Shown piece after piece: positions 52,699-61,965 of a DNA stretch of 64,000 nt. The notes under the pieces are model-generated. The model saw only the letters and a program-made list of their open reading frames with translations, ran no database searches and had not been told where the DNA came from. A program made the position numbers and the translations under genes. This stretch comes from Thermanaerothrix solaris. GTDB taxonomy: Bacteria > Chloroflexota > Anaerolineae > Anaerolineales > Anaerolineaceae. How positions within the stretch are numbered: position 1 is the first letter of the stretch; every line of letters begins with the position of its first letter. The stretch covers positions 1,364,001 through 1,428,000 of the forward strand of contig NZ_JAUHMF010000001.1 in the NCBI RefSeq assembly GCF_032334255.1, given 5' to 3'.

Positions 52699-52872
52699 CC
52701 TCCCAAGGCAATCCCGAATCCTATCGAATGCCCTTTTGTTTATTTATACCACACCTTTGAAACCCTCTGCCTAGTCGCCACCTTGCACCGATCTTTTTTC
52801 GGTTATAGGCACTAAGGGGTAAAATCAAGACAATTCCCGCTACACCATCCTGTTTTCCGGAGCATTGCCGCC

Positions 52873-53772
52873 ATGATCATCCCAACTCTAGGCGCTTTGG
52901 CTGCCCTTCTGGCCGCTTTTTTCTGGGCTTCTGCTTCCTTCTTATTTGCGCAAGCCGGGCGTTGGTTGCCCCCGCTCCACCTTAACCTCTTCAAAGGAAT
53001 CTGTGGTCTAGCCCTGTTAGGATTAACCCTTCTGGTCCTGCCCGGAAACATGACCGCATTTACCCCCTCTACCCTGCTTTGGCTGGGGTTGAGCGGCCTG
53101 ATTGGGATTACCCTGGGGGATACGGCTTACCTCGCCGCATTAAATGATCTCGGGCCGCGCCACACACTGCTTTTATCCATCCTCGCACCGCCGATGACGG
53201 CCTTGCTCAGCCTGATCCTCTTGCACGAGGCCCTTACCCTTTGGGCCTGGGGAGGCATTGCCATCACCACTGCCGGCGTAGCGTGGGTGATCAGTGAACG
53301 TACATCCGAGACCCACGGGCAGACCCCGGTACGCTGGCGCGGGGTTATTTGGGGACTCACCGCAGCACTGGCTCAATCCGGCGCGGTCATTCTCTCACGA
53401 GCAGTCTTTCTTACCACCTCGGTCAACGCCCTACAAAGCGCCGTCATTCGTCTAGCCGCCGGAGTGGTTGGCCTGCTGCTGTGGATGATCCTCACGGCTC
53501 AAATACGACTAGAAATTAGCGCCCTTAAGGTCCAACCCCGCTTTTGGGGTTATGCCTTCGCTGCAACGTTTTTAGGCACTTACTTAGCCATGTGGCTGCA
53601 ACAAGTGGCTCTCACCTATGCCGCCGCCGGTATCGTCCAGACTCTTCTGGCCACCAGCCCGATTTTTGTCCTCCCTCTAGCCGCCTGGCGCGGGGAGCGG
53701 TTAACACCGCGTGCTGTCCTGGGTGCAATGGTGTCACTGCTGGGAGTGTGGTTATTGTTCCAGCCGATTTAA
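52873..53772 (+). CDS. EamA/DMT superfamily transporter
   Basis: A 299-residue membrane protein with ten hydrophobic segments in two EamA repeats. The first ends in LGPRHTLLLSILAPPMTALLSLILLHE, the second in YAAAGIVQTLLATSPIFVLPLAAWRGERLTPRAVLGA, both typical of drug/metabolite transporters. The substrate is unknown. It ends 4 bp before the convergent binding-protein gene. Confidence 0.9.
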   Translation: MIIPTLGALAALLAAFFWASASFLFAQAGRWLPPLHLNLFKGICGLALLGLTLLVLPGNMTAFTPSTLLWLGLSGLIGITLGDTAYLAALNDLGPRHTLLLSILAPPMTALLSLILLHEALTLWAWGGIAITTAGVAWVISERTSETHGQTPVRWRGVIWGLTAALAQSGAVILSRAVFLTTSVNALQSAVIRLAAGVVGLLLWMILTAQIRLEISALKVQPRFWGYAFAATFLGTYLAMWLQQVALTYAAAGIVQTLLATSPIFVLPLAAWRGERLTPRAVLGAMVSLLGVWLLFQPI

Positions 53773-53776
53773 GGCC

Positions 53777-55738
53777 TTATTGCGGGCAATTCGGTAGACG
53801 ATCCAACGCCTCTAGGTTCCAAATATCACTGCGACTGCTTCGATCAGGAGCTAAGCCGCAGATGTCTGGGCGAGCCGCCACCAAATCTAGCGAAAAATAC
53901 AGGGGAACCGATGGCAGGGCTTGTAGATAATACTCCTGCACGGCACGCTGGGCGCTTTGATAAGTTTCAATCTCATTGGGATTCGCATCAAGTGCCGCCC
54001 GGCAGAGGCGGTCATATTCGGGATCGCTGAATCCCGACAGATTGACACCCAACCAATGATTACTGGCATCGGGAATTTGGCTGCTCAAGTAAAGAAAGCA
54101 CGGGGAACCTTCACCGCTTTGCCAGGAAAGAGCCGCCAGGTCGAACTTGCGCCCAAAAAGTGGCCCTTCTGGGCCCGGGGCGTAGAAATCTCCGAGGTCC
54201 AAGAACTGCACATTGACCCCGATACCACACCCCCGCAAACCTTCGGCCAGAATCGTCGCCACTTTTTGGCGTAAGGGTGCGTTGGTCGTCAGGTAGGTTA
54301 CTGTCAACAGTGTGCCGTCCAACACATTGGGCACGCCCTGCGCCACGCGCGGGGTAGATGGGTTGGCATCATCATCTATCCAACCCACGGTCTCCAGCAA
54401 CTGTTGCCCGCGCTGTGGATCATAAGGATAGGGATTCTCAGTGACGAGGGCACGCGGATCGTCAGGGGGATAAAAGCCCACCGGCGCCTGGTTCTGCCCC
54501 AGGAATATCTCTTTATTCACCCGCTCCCGATCCAGGCAATAGGCAAACGCCTGACGTACGCGTACATCCCCAAAAATATCCTGGCGATACCCCCCATAGG
54601 GGGAATAACCCGCATCATAAGCCGCAGGACGAATGCCAAAAACCAGTTGCTCCCAATTCGGCCCCAAAATACGCCACAGGCGAATCTGGCCCGCTTTTTC
54701 GGCTTCCAACACGTCTTTTAGCTGGTTCTCCAACAACACGGTACGATCTACAATATCACAGGCGCCGTGGAGTAAGGCATAGAGATTGTTGTCGGCTTGC
54801 TCGCCCAAGAAACGAAACTCCACCACATCAAATTTAGGAAGACCTTCATTGGCCCGAAAGTAGTTCGGGTTGCGTCGAACCCGTAAAACCTCACCAGGCT
54901 GCCAGGTTTCGATCAGGTAGGGTCCCCAACCCAGCGGGTATTTAGTACTTACCTCAGCACTTAGCAACGTTTTAGCGGTGTAATTACCCCAAATGTGCTG
55001 CGGGAGGGGAATAAAGAAGAGCGCCGCATGATCACGGGGGAAGTAGCCGGATTTTCCCATCCAGAGCACCGTTTGTGCATCTAGGGCTTGATACTCCGCA
55101 GTGCGATCAACGTAAAACTTCGAGGTGGGGGTTTGGGGGTCGGCGGCTAAGCGATACGAAAAGACCGAGTCCTCCGCAGTCAGGGGTTGCCCATCCGACC
55201 AGGTTACACCGGCACGCAGATGGAAGGTGATCCGCAGGCGCGTCATTTCCAGCGGTGTCGTGCCATCCCAGGTTTGGGCGCACCCTTCATCCCGGCATCC
55301 CGCCGGAAAAACCTGAACACCCGCTTCCAGAGGCACCACCTGACCTTCAGCATTGACAACCTCATCCCCGGCTTTGACGGTGATGCGTTCTTCAACCACA
55401 TCGCCATTATCTCGGGTGGGCAAGCGCTCCAGGATTACCGGCGTCGGTTGGCCGTTGACCCAATCCACTGGTCCATCATAAATGGCCTCTAAGACATTCC
55501 ACATCGAACGGCTATTGCCCCCGTAAATATATAGCGTTTGTGGTTCCTCACCCAGGCACACGGTTAACACCTTGGGGGGTTGAGTTGGAGTGGGAGAAAA
55601 CGTGGGGGCAGATGTATTGACAACCGTTGGCGTGCGCTGGTCAGGGGTTATCCCAGCCGTTTGACATGCCGTCAGGATAAGGGTCATAATCACCCAGACG
55701 CCTATCCGCCTGCGCCAATCTGTGAAAGTCCCGATCAT
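53777..55738 (-). CDS. ABC transporter family 5 substrate-binding lipoprotein (third of operon)
   Basis: A 653-residue peptide/nickel-type (SBP_bac_5) binding protein. I place the start at 55738, where GGAG precedes the ATG and the protein begins with a basic region and lipobox (VIMTLILTAC); an open frame further upstream overlaps the previous gene and lacks a signal. A Thr/Pro linker (TPTVVNTSAPTFSPTPTQPP) is followed by the binding fold: GVTWSDGQPLTAEDSVFSYRL, VRQAFAYCLDRERVNKEIF. It is more distant from the other two binding proteins of the operon, so a different ligand is likely. Confidence 0.87.
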   Translation of the reverse strand: MIGTFTDWRRRIGVWVIMTLILTACQTAGITPDQRTPTVVNTSAPTFSPTPTQPPKVLTVCLGEEPQTLYIYGGNSRSMWNVLEAIYDGPVDWVNGQPTPVILERLPTRDNGDVVEERITVKAGDEVVNAEGQVVPLEAGVQVFPAGCRDEGCAQTWDGTTPLEMTRLRITFHLRAGVTWSDGQPLTAEDSVFSYRLAADPQTPTSKFYVDRTAEYQALDAQTVLWMGKSGYFPRDHAALFFIPLPQHIWGNYTAKTLLSAEVSTKYPLGWGPYLIETWQPGEVLRVRRNPNYFRANEGLPKFDVVEFRFLGEQADNNLYALLHGACDIVDRTVLLENQLKDVLEAEKAGQIRLWRILGPNWEQLVFGIRPAAYDAGYSPYGGYRQDIFGDVRVRQAFAYCLDRERVNKEIFLGQNQAPVGFYPPDDPRALVTENPYPYDPQRGQQLLETVGWIDDDANPSTPRVAQGVPNVLDGTLLTVTYLTTNAPLRQKVATILAEGLRGCGIGVNVQFLDLGDFYAPGPEGPLFGRKFDLAALSWQSGEGSPCFLYLSSQIPDASNHWLGVNLSGFSDPEYDRLCRAALDANPNEIETYQSAQRAVQEYYLQALPSVPLYFSLDLVAARPDICGLAPDRSSRSDIWNLEALDRLPNCPQ

Positions 55739-55822
55739 AAGATTCTCCGCAATGATGGTGCCTTTCAGCCCTTTTATCTGAGAGAAGGCTTCCCCATTAT
55801 AACCACAATTCTCGCACCGCGT

Positions 55823-55856
55823 TAAAAAAGGCAGCCCCCGGCTGGCCCAGGGGCTG
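55823..55856 (-). terminator. Terminator or attenuator between the second and third binding-protein genes
   Basis: CAGCCCC (55832-55838) and GGGGCTG (55850-55856) form a stem that on the minus strand is followed by CCTTTTTTAAC. The third binding-protein gene starts about 85 bp further, so it may have its own promoter or depend on read-through. Confidence 0.78.
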
Positions 55857-55881
55857 TCAAACGATCCAAGCGAGTACCCGC

Positions 55882-57717
55882 TCAGGACTTGATATCCCAC
55901 TTCTCGTATCGGTCATACCCGGTGATGGAGGGTGTATCCACCACCCGCGGGCTGACCAGAACCTTATCCGCATACCAGTAAAGCGGAAGGACTACCGCAG
56001 CTTCATTAACCAGAATATTCTCGGCATCCGCATACAACTGCATGCGTTTCTCCGGATCCGTTTCTCTGGCCGCTGCCTTCACCAACTCGACAAACTTGTC
56101 ATAGAGCGGGTTACTCCCGGGCGTATAAACGATCATTCCTTCGGCGTTTTCAGCTACCGGCCAGTTCACCACGTCCTGGTAAGCCCCAGGTGTGCCGTTA
56201 TTATCGGTAAACACCTCGCGCAGGAAGTTATTGGCATCGGGGTAATCCTGCACCCAGGAACCGCGATAAATGTTCTCATTGCCTGCTTTGCGTTGCTTCA
56301 GGTAGACCTTCCATTCTTGATTGGTCAGTTTGACATTAATCCCCAGGGTCTCTTTCCACATCGCTTGCACGGCCTCGGCTTTACGCTTGTGCGATTCGCT
56401 GGTGTTGAACATGAGCGTAATATCCAACTGATCAGCGGTGAGGCCCTTTTCCTTCAAATACTCATCCAGCAATGCCTTAGCCCGCTGGGGGTCATACGTG
56501 AGGCCCAGATTGGGGAATTTCTCCGGTTTGGGAGCACCCGCGACACCCGGATGCGTGAACCAGCGCGCCGGTTCGCCTGTCTTGGTCACATTCTTGACCA
56601 ACGCCTCACGATCCACGGCCAGCGCCAACGCCAACCGCACCCGCACATCATCGGTGGGGGCCTTAGTGGTATTGAAGGCGTAGAATTCAGTCCCAAGGGT
56701 ATAGGTGTTACGCAGCATATCTGCGTATTTCGGATCATTGAGAATGCGATCCAGGTCACCTGAGGGGATGCCCGACACATCGAGATTACCCGTTTCAAAC
56801 TCGGCTAAGGCACCCGAAGTATCCACCAGTTTCCAACGCACCTCATCAATCTTGGGTGAGGGTACAACTGCATCACCTGGCCAGAAGGGGTTCTTCACAA
56901 TGGCAATTTCAGAGTCGTGTACCCACTCCTTGAGCGTAAACGGCCCATAACCCTGGTAGAAGCCCGTCTCCGTCCAGCGCTCGCCGCGCCCTTCGGTGCA
57001 ATCATCCCCATCAATAATCCACTTGGGCTGCGCATGAGCCACCCACAGACCAGCAATGTTGAGGTTATACACCGCCGGCTCAACGAACGTGATTTGCAAC
57101 GTCTTGGCATCCAGCGCCTTGACCCCGACAGTACTGGGATCCTCGGTTTCCCCCTGATTGTAAGCCGCGGCCCCCTCAATGCCGTACAGCACGTATGCAT
57201 AATCCGAGGCCGTGGCCGGGTTGAGGGTGCGCAAAATGCCATATTCAAAGTCATAAGCGGTTACATAGCGTGGGTTACCCTCACAATCCAGCACCTGCTC
57301 GACCTCTTTCCCGTTGTAACGCACCCAGGGCACGCCCTCTTTGATCGTAAAGGTGTAAGTTCGCCCATCATCCGAGGTCTTAACATCCGTGGCCATTGCC
57401 AGTTCCAATTCTGCCGTCTGTTCGTTCTGACGTGTCAGCCCCACCGTCATCTCGTCAATGAGTTGTATAGAAATGACATCCACCGCCAGCGCCGTATCAA
57501 TCGTGGGAATATCCCCTGGACCCCAAGCCAGGCGCAAGACTTTACGCTGCTCGGCCGGTTGTGTGACCTGGGGCGTGGCGACGACCACTTTAGGCGTCCC
57601 TTCAACCACCACGGTCTCCACAATGACTTGCGGGGTGGGTGCAGTGGGTTGGCAGGCTGCCAACACCAATGTAAGGGCGAGTAAAACACTCAAGGCCATC
57701 CAGACTTTAGTACGCAT
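55882..57717 (-). CDS. ABC transporter family 5 substrate-binding lipoprotein (second of operon)
   Basis: A 611-residue peptide-type binding protein with a lipobox (LALTLVLAAC) and a short Thr/Pro linker. Core motifs: GVPWVRYNGKEVEQV, TAYDFEYGILRTLNPATASDYAYVL, VRLALALAVDREALVKNV. It is a clear paralogue of the protein at 60027: the same sentence of motifs (FEYGILRTLNP.TASDYAYVL; GERWTETGFYQGYGPFTLKEWVHDS) recurs in both, so one arose by duplication. AAAGGAGGAGG precedes the ATG. Confidence 0.92.
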   Translation of the reverse strand: MRTKVWMALSVLLALTLVLAACQPTAPTPQVIVETVVVEGTPKVVVATPQVTQPAEQRKVLRLAWGPGDIPTIDTALAVDVISIQLIDEMTVGLTRQNEQTAELELAMATDVKTSDDGRTYTFTIKEGVPWVRYNGKEVEQVLDCEGNPRYVTAYDFEYGILRTLNPATASDYAYVLYGIEGAAAYNQGETEDPSTVGVKALDAKTLQITFVEPAVYNLNIAGLWVAHAQPKWIIDGDDCTEGRGERWTETGFYQGYGPFTLKEWVHDSEIAIVKNPFWPGDAVVPSPKIDEVRWKLVDTSGALAEFETGNLDVSGIPSGDLDRILNDPKYADMLRNTYTLGTEFYAFNTTKAPTDDVRVRLALALAVDREALVKNVTKTGEPARWFTHPGVAGAPKPEKFPNLGLTYDPQRAKALLDEYLKEKGLTADQLDITLMFNTSESHKRKAEAVQAMWKETLGINVKLTNQEWKVYLKQRKAGNENIYRGSWVQDYPDANNFLREVFTDNNGTPGAYQDVVNWPVAENAEGMIVYTPGSNPLYDKFVELVKAAARETDPEKRMQLYADAENILVNEAAVVLPLYWYADKVLVSPRVVDTPSITGYDRYEKWDIKS

Positions 57718-57749
57718 TGCAACCTCCTCCTTTGGGAATTAATAGGATA

Positions 57750-57789
57750 AGCCGCCCTGAGAGTTGGCAAATCCCTCAGCGCGGCGGGC
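57750..57789 (-). other. Imperfect intercistronic hairpin
   Basis: AGCCGCC-CTGAG on one side and CTCAG-CGC-GGCGGGCT on the other can fold into a bulged stem between the permease gene and the second binding-protein gene. It may stabilise the binding-protein mRNA; there is no T-run. Confidence 0.35.
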
Positions 57790-57848
57790 TAACGACCTCA
57801 ATTCTTAGGGTGCGAGTTCTGGAACTACGAATAAGCCCCTCTAAAAGA

Positions 57849-58871
57849 TCACTGGGTTCCGCGCAGGCGCGGATCAAGCGCATCGCGCAAGCCATCGCCC
57901 AGGAAGTTGAACGCAAACATGGTGATCGCCAGCGCTAACGCTGGGAAAATGGTTTGGTTGGGGTAGGTGCGGATAACTTGAGCGCCCTCGGAGATCATGG
58001 AACCCCAGGAAGGCGTGGGCGGGTTGACACCCAGCCCAATGAAAGAGAGAAACGCTTCCGTTGTAATGTAGCCGGGGATTGCAAGCGTCTCCGCCACCAC
58101 CAACGGACCAACGATATTGGGCAGAATATGGCGGAACATGATACGCAAGTCAGTAGCGCCAATGGTGCGGGCTGCTTCAACAAATTCCTTCTCGCGCATC
58201 GAAAGCACCTGTCCACGGGTGAGGCGCGCCATCGTCTCCCACGCCGTCAGACCAATTCCAATGAAGATAAACAACATGCCCCCCATACGCGCATCTAACT
58301 GGCTGATGCTGTAGGCAAATGTGCCTGGCTCAGGTCGTGCCAACGTAGAGCGGAAGAATGCCATGAGCAGGATGATAAACAGCAACCCCGGGAAGGCGTA
58401 CAAAACATCCACGATGCGCATCATGATGTTATCCAGGCGCCCCCCAAAGTACCCCGAAATACTGCCGTAAATCACGCCGATAAAGAGGCTAATGAGAGGT
58501 CCGATCAGCGCAACGGTTAGCGAAACACGCGTCCCGTATACGATCCGGCTGAAAAGATCACGCCCCACATAGTCCGCCCCTAAAAGATACTTATCCGAGA
58601 TTTTGGCATAGGGCTGCATGGTAGGGAACACCTTAAGCATCCAGGCCGGAACCTTGTTCTGATCCACCAGGGTCTGCTTTTCATAAGGATAAGGGGCGAT
58701 CTTATCGGCAAAGATTGCGGTTAGGTAGAGGATTAGAATAATCACCCCGCCGATCACTGCCGCGCGGTTACGCACCAACCGGCGCAGGGCATCTTGCCAC
58801 AGGCTTTCGCGTTTTGTGGTCAGAAGAACATCCTTTTGGCTTGCACGATCCAAGGTTACAGGCTGAGCCAT
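57849..58871 (-). CDS. Peptide-type ABC transporter permease, OppC/DppC-like
   Basis: A 340-residue permease. An N-terminal OppC_N segment (LWQDALRRLVRNRAAVIGGVIILILYLTAIFA) precedes the binding-protein-dependent transport domain with the EAA loop FVEAARTIGATDLRIMFRHILPN. It pairs with the permease at 58890 to form the channel. Insertions (VDQNKVPAWMLKVFPTMQ) lie in the periplasmic loop. Confidence 0.94.
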   Translation of the reverse strand: MAQPVTLDRASQKDVLLTTKRESLWQDALRRLVRNRAAVIGGVIILILYLTAIFADKIAPYPYEKQTLVDQNKVPAWMLKVFPTMQPYAKISDKYLLGADYVGRDLFSRIVYGTRVSLTVALIGPLISLFIGVIYGSISGYFGGRLDNIMMRIVDVLYAFPGLLFIILLMAFFRSTLARPEPGTFAYSISQLDARMGGMLFIFIGIGLTAWETMARLTRGQVLSMREKEFVEAARTIGATDLRIMFRHILPNIVGPLVVAETLAIPGYITTEAFLSFIGLGVNPPTPSWGSMISEGAQVIRTYPNQTIFPALALAITMFAFNFLGDGLRDALDPRLRGTQ

Positions 58872-58889
58872 ACTCTCTCCTCGAAACGC

Positions 58890-59945
58890 TTAATCATACC
58901 GGATGCGTGGATCCAGGTATGCGTATACGATATCCACAATCAAGTTGGCAATCACCAAAATCACCGCATACAGCAGAATAGTGCCCATGATCACCGGGTA
59001 ATCGCGATTGGTGATACTGGTGACAAAGTAACGTCCCATGCCCGGAATACCAAAGGTAACCTCCGTGACAAAGGTCCCGGTAACCAAAGCGGCGAACAGC
59101 GGCCCCAGGATGGTGACCACTGGAATTAGCGAATTCTTGAGTGCATGACGCACAATGACCAGCGACTCGCGCAATCCTTTGGCCCGCGCCGTGCGAATAT
59201 AATCCTCGCGCATGGTTTGGAGTAAACTGGCGCGGGTGAGGCGGGCAATAATGGCTGAAGAACCTAACCCTAATGCTACCGACGGCATAATCGCATAGCG
59301 GAAGAACTCGGGGCTCAAATCGCGCGGGAAGATACCCAACACAAAGGGCGGTTTAGCCCCCCACCCTGTCGGTGGAAACCATTTCAGGGTGACTCCAAAA
59401 ATCCAAATCATAAGTGGGCCCAAAATAATGACGGGTACCGAAACCCCAAAAATGGCCACACTCATCCCTAGATAGTCAAAAATGGTGTTCTGTTTCAATG
59501 CCGCTAGAATCCCCAACGGCATTCCGATGATGATGGCGACCAGCAAGGCCATAATCCCCAGTTGGGCAGAAACGGGGAGTTGTTGGCGAAAGATATCGTT
59601 AACGGTGCGACTGCGTGATGAATAGGTCGGGCCAAAATTCATCCACTTAAACCACACATTACCCAACTTAACGGTAATTAAGAAATCATCATCTACACTA
59701 CCTTTGGGTGGAACAGAAGTTATCCGCGGGATAAAGACATCGTACATGTAGCGCCCATATTGCACCAATAAAGGTTCGTCCAAATGGTAACGTTTGTTCA
59801 AGTTTTCAAGGATTTCGGGCGGCAAGGCTTTTTCGCGATCAAAGGGCCCCCCCGGCACTGCATGCATTAGCCCAAACGTGATCGCCGATACCACAAATAG
59901 CACCACCAGGAGATAAATCAAACGCCGCGCAATATATCGGCCCAT
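58890..59945 (-). CDS. Peptide-type ABC transporter permease, OppB/DppB-like
   Basis: A 351-residue permease with the DppB N-terminus (MGRYIARRLIYLLVVLFVVSAITFGLMHAVPG) and the EAA loop DYIRTARAKGLRESLVIVRHALKNSLIP. It lies 18 bp before the partner permease and downstream of the first binding-protein gene. AGGAGTGAG precedes the ATG. Confidence 0.94.
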   Translation of the reverse strand: MGRYIARRLIYLLVVLFVVSAITFGLMHAVPGGPFDREKALPPEILENLNKRYHLDEPLLVQYGRYMYDVFIPRITSVPPKGSVDDDFLITVKLGNVWFKWMNFGPTYSSRSRTVNDIFRQQLPVSAQLGIMALLVAIIIGMPLGILAALKQNTIFDYLGMSVAIFGVSVPVIILGPLMIWIFGVTLKWFPPTGWGAKPPFVLGIFPRDLSPEFFRYAIMPSVALGLGSSAIIARLTRASLLQTMREDYIRTARAKGLRESLVIVRHALKNSLIPVVTILGPLFAALVTGTFVTEVTFGIPGMGRYFVTSITNRDYPVIMGTILLYAVILVIANLIVDIVYAYLDPRIRYD

Positions 59946-59982
59946 TCACTCACTCCTAAACAAATTTCGCTCATAGAGAAGT

Positions 59983-60010
59983 GGAGGGGAGAGGCGCCCC
60001 CCTCCCCTCC
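59983..60010 (-). other. Intercistronic stem-loop after the first binding-protein gene
   Basis: GGAGGGGAG (59983-59991) and CTCCCCTCC (60002-60010) form a 9-bp perfect stem between the binding-protein gene and the OppB-like gene. No T-run follows. Such stems commonly protect the upstream mRNA so that the binding protein is made in excess. Confidence 0.7.
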
Positions 60011-60026
60011 TGTTTCTCCTCATACA

Positions 60027-61832
60027 CTACTGGGTAATATCCCACTTCTCGATGTGCTCGAGGCCACCCAGCACCGAGAACGTGCGCTGGACATACGGCT
60101 TGGTCACGGTAACGCGGGTGTACCAGTAGATCGGAATCATTACCGCATCTTCGTAGACCAAAATCTGCTCCGCCTGCGCGTAGAGGTCTACACGCTTCTG
60201 CGGATCGGTTTCGCGGGCAGCCTGGACGACGAGTTCTTCATACTTGGGATTCTCCCAATTGAAGCCGCCACCCTCAGCCGGGTTAGCCGAACCACCCTTG
60301 GTGGGTACTTCGCGCAGGAAGTTGTTTGCATCCGGATAGTCCTGGCACCAACCAAGGCGCCAAATCTGCGGCGTTGCTTGCGGGTCGCGGATGGTCTTCA
60401 AGTAAACCTTCCACTCCTGGTTCGCCAGTTTGACATCCAGGCCGAGGTACTCTTTCCACATCTGCTGAATGGCTTCAGCGATCTTCTGGTGACCCGAAGA
60501 AGTGTTGAACATCAGGGTGATATCCAAATCGCTAACCTTCAGGCCCTTCTCATCCAGGTAGGATTGCAGTTCGGCCTTGGCCTTTTCCGGATCAAACTTG
60601 ACGCCCAGGTCGGGGTATTTGTCCAGGGTCGGTGCACCGGTCAGACCAGGGCGGGAGAACCACTGCGCCGGTTCCTGACCACCCTTGAGCACGTTGTCAA
60701 TCAGGCTCTGGCGGTCAATCGCCATGGAGAGAGCGCGGCGCACACGGGCATCATCCACGAACTTGGCCTTGGTGTTGAAACCGTAATAGTAGGTGCACAG
60801 TACCGGGCCGATTGCCAGTTGTTTGGAGAGTTCGGGATCTGCCTTCACCCGGTCCATATCGGCCAAGGGTACCGCCGCCACATCCAGGTTACCGGCCTCG
60901 TACTCGGCGAACGCCGGAACCTCATCCAGCATGGTCCAGGTGACCTCATCAATCTTGGCCACCGGCACGGAGGGCAGACCCGGCCAGAAGGGGTTCTTGA
61001 CCAAGGTGATGTAGGAGTCATGCACCCATTCCTTCAGGGTGTAAGGGCCATAACCCTGGAAGAAACCAGTCTCAGTCCACTTATCGCCACGGGCCTCGGT
61101 GCAGTCATCGCCCTCGATCAACCACTTCGGTTCGGCGTGGGCAACCCACATGCCCGCGATGTTGACATTGTAAACGGCCTGCTCGGTGAAGGTGATCTCG
61201 AGGGTCTTCTCGTCAATGGCCTTCACGGCAACCGTGGTCGGATCCTCGGTCTTACCCCCGTTGTAATCTGCCGCACCCTTGATAGCAAACGCCAACACAT
61301 AAGCGTAATCCGAGGCCGTCTTGGGGTTCAGTGTGCGCAGGATGCCGTATTCAAAGTCATAAGCGGTGACATAGCGCGGATTGCCATTACAATCCTTAAC
61401 CTGCTCGACTTCCTTACCGTTCCAGCGCACCCACGGGATGTTCGACACGAGATGGAAGGTAATAGTCTGAGTGCCGTCCTCATTATTGACCACATCCCAG
61501 GATTCGGCCATGCCGGGTAAGACTTCCGCGGTCTCTTCATTCTGGCGGGTCAAACCAACCGAGGTTTCCTCAATGATTTGGGTTGAAGAGGTATCCGTTG
61601 CCAGCGAAGGATCAAGGGTTGGAATGTCACCCGGGCCCATGTTCAGGCGCAACACCTTGGGACCGGCCGCGGCTGGCGCGGGCGTTGCGGTCACCACGAC
61701 CTCCTTAGGCGTCCCTTCCACCACCACCGTCTGGATGATGGTTTCAGGGGTTGCAGCAGCGGGTTGGCAGGCGCCCAAAACCAGGCTTGCCAAAACCAAC
61801 ACACTGATCAACAAGAAAAACTTGGTACGCAT
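60027..61832 (-). CDS. ABC transporter family 5 substrate-binding lipoprotein (first of operon)
   Basis: A 601-residue peptide-type binding protein with a lipobox (LVLASLVLGAC). Motifs: NIPWVRWNGKEVEQV, FEYGILRTLNPKTASDYAYVL, VRRALSMAIDRQSLIDNVLKGG. It is a paralogue of the protein at 55882 and the nearest binding protein to the ATPase and permease genes. AAGGAGGAG precedes the ATG. The ligand is probably a peptide or another small solute; family members also bind sugars and nickel. Confidence 0.94.
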   Translation of the reverse strand: MRTKFFLLISVLVLASLVLGACQPAAATPETIIQTVVVEGTPKEVVVTATPAPAAAGPKVLRLNMGPGDIPTLDPSLATDTSSTQIIEETSVGLTRQNEETAEVLPGMAESWDVVNNEDGTQTITFHLVSNIPWVRWNGKEVEQVKDCNGNPRYVTAYDFEYGILRTLNPKTASDYAYVLAFAIKGAADYNGGKTEDPTTVAVKAIDEKTLEITFTEQAVYNVNIAGMWVAHAEPKWLIEGDDCTEARGDKWTETGFFQGYGPYTLKEWVHDSYITLVKNPFWPGLPSVPVAKIDEVTWTMLDEVPAFAEYEAGNLDVAAVPLADMDRVKADPELSKQLAIGPVLCTYYYGFNTKAKFVDDARVRRALSMAIDRQSLIDNVLKGGQEPAQWFSRPGLTGAPTLDKYPDLGVKFDPEKAKAELQSYLDEKGLKVSDLDITLMFNTSSGHQKIAEAIQQMWKEYLGLDVKLANQEWKVYLKTIRDPQATPQIWRLGWCQDYPDANNFLREVPTKGGSANPAEGGGFNWENPKYEELVVQAARETDPQKRVDLYAQAEQILVYEDAVMIPIYWYTRVTVTKPYVQRTFSVLGGLEHIEKWDITQ

Positions 61833-61965
61833 ATCTTTCTCCTCCTTATAAAAGGATCTAGAATGGATTCGAGTGGGTTAAGCGCCCCGCTTTCTCCAAC
61901 TCACCACACCTAACACAGATTTCCAACCATCACCTCCTTTCGGAAAAGTCGCCTTATTTAAAAAT

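Noticed and set aside
55739..55900. 54-residue N-terminal extension of the third binding protein
   Set aside because: It would overlap the preceding gene and the terminator, and it would bury the lipoprotein signal.
56917..57684. 255-codon open frame on the plus strand opposite the second binding-protein gene
   Set aside because: Antisense shadow of a well-supported lipoprotein gene.
60054..61520. 488-codon open frame on the plus strand opposite the first binding-protein gene
   Set aside because: It is antisense to a gene with clear lipobox and family motifs. Its protein is rich in His, Gly, Leu and Arg with no domain, as expected from the complementary frame of G/C-biased codons.
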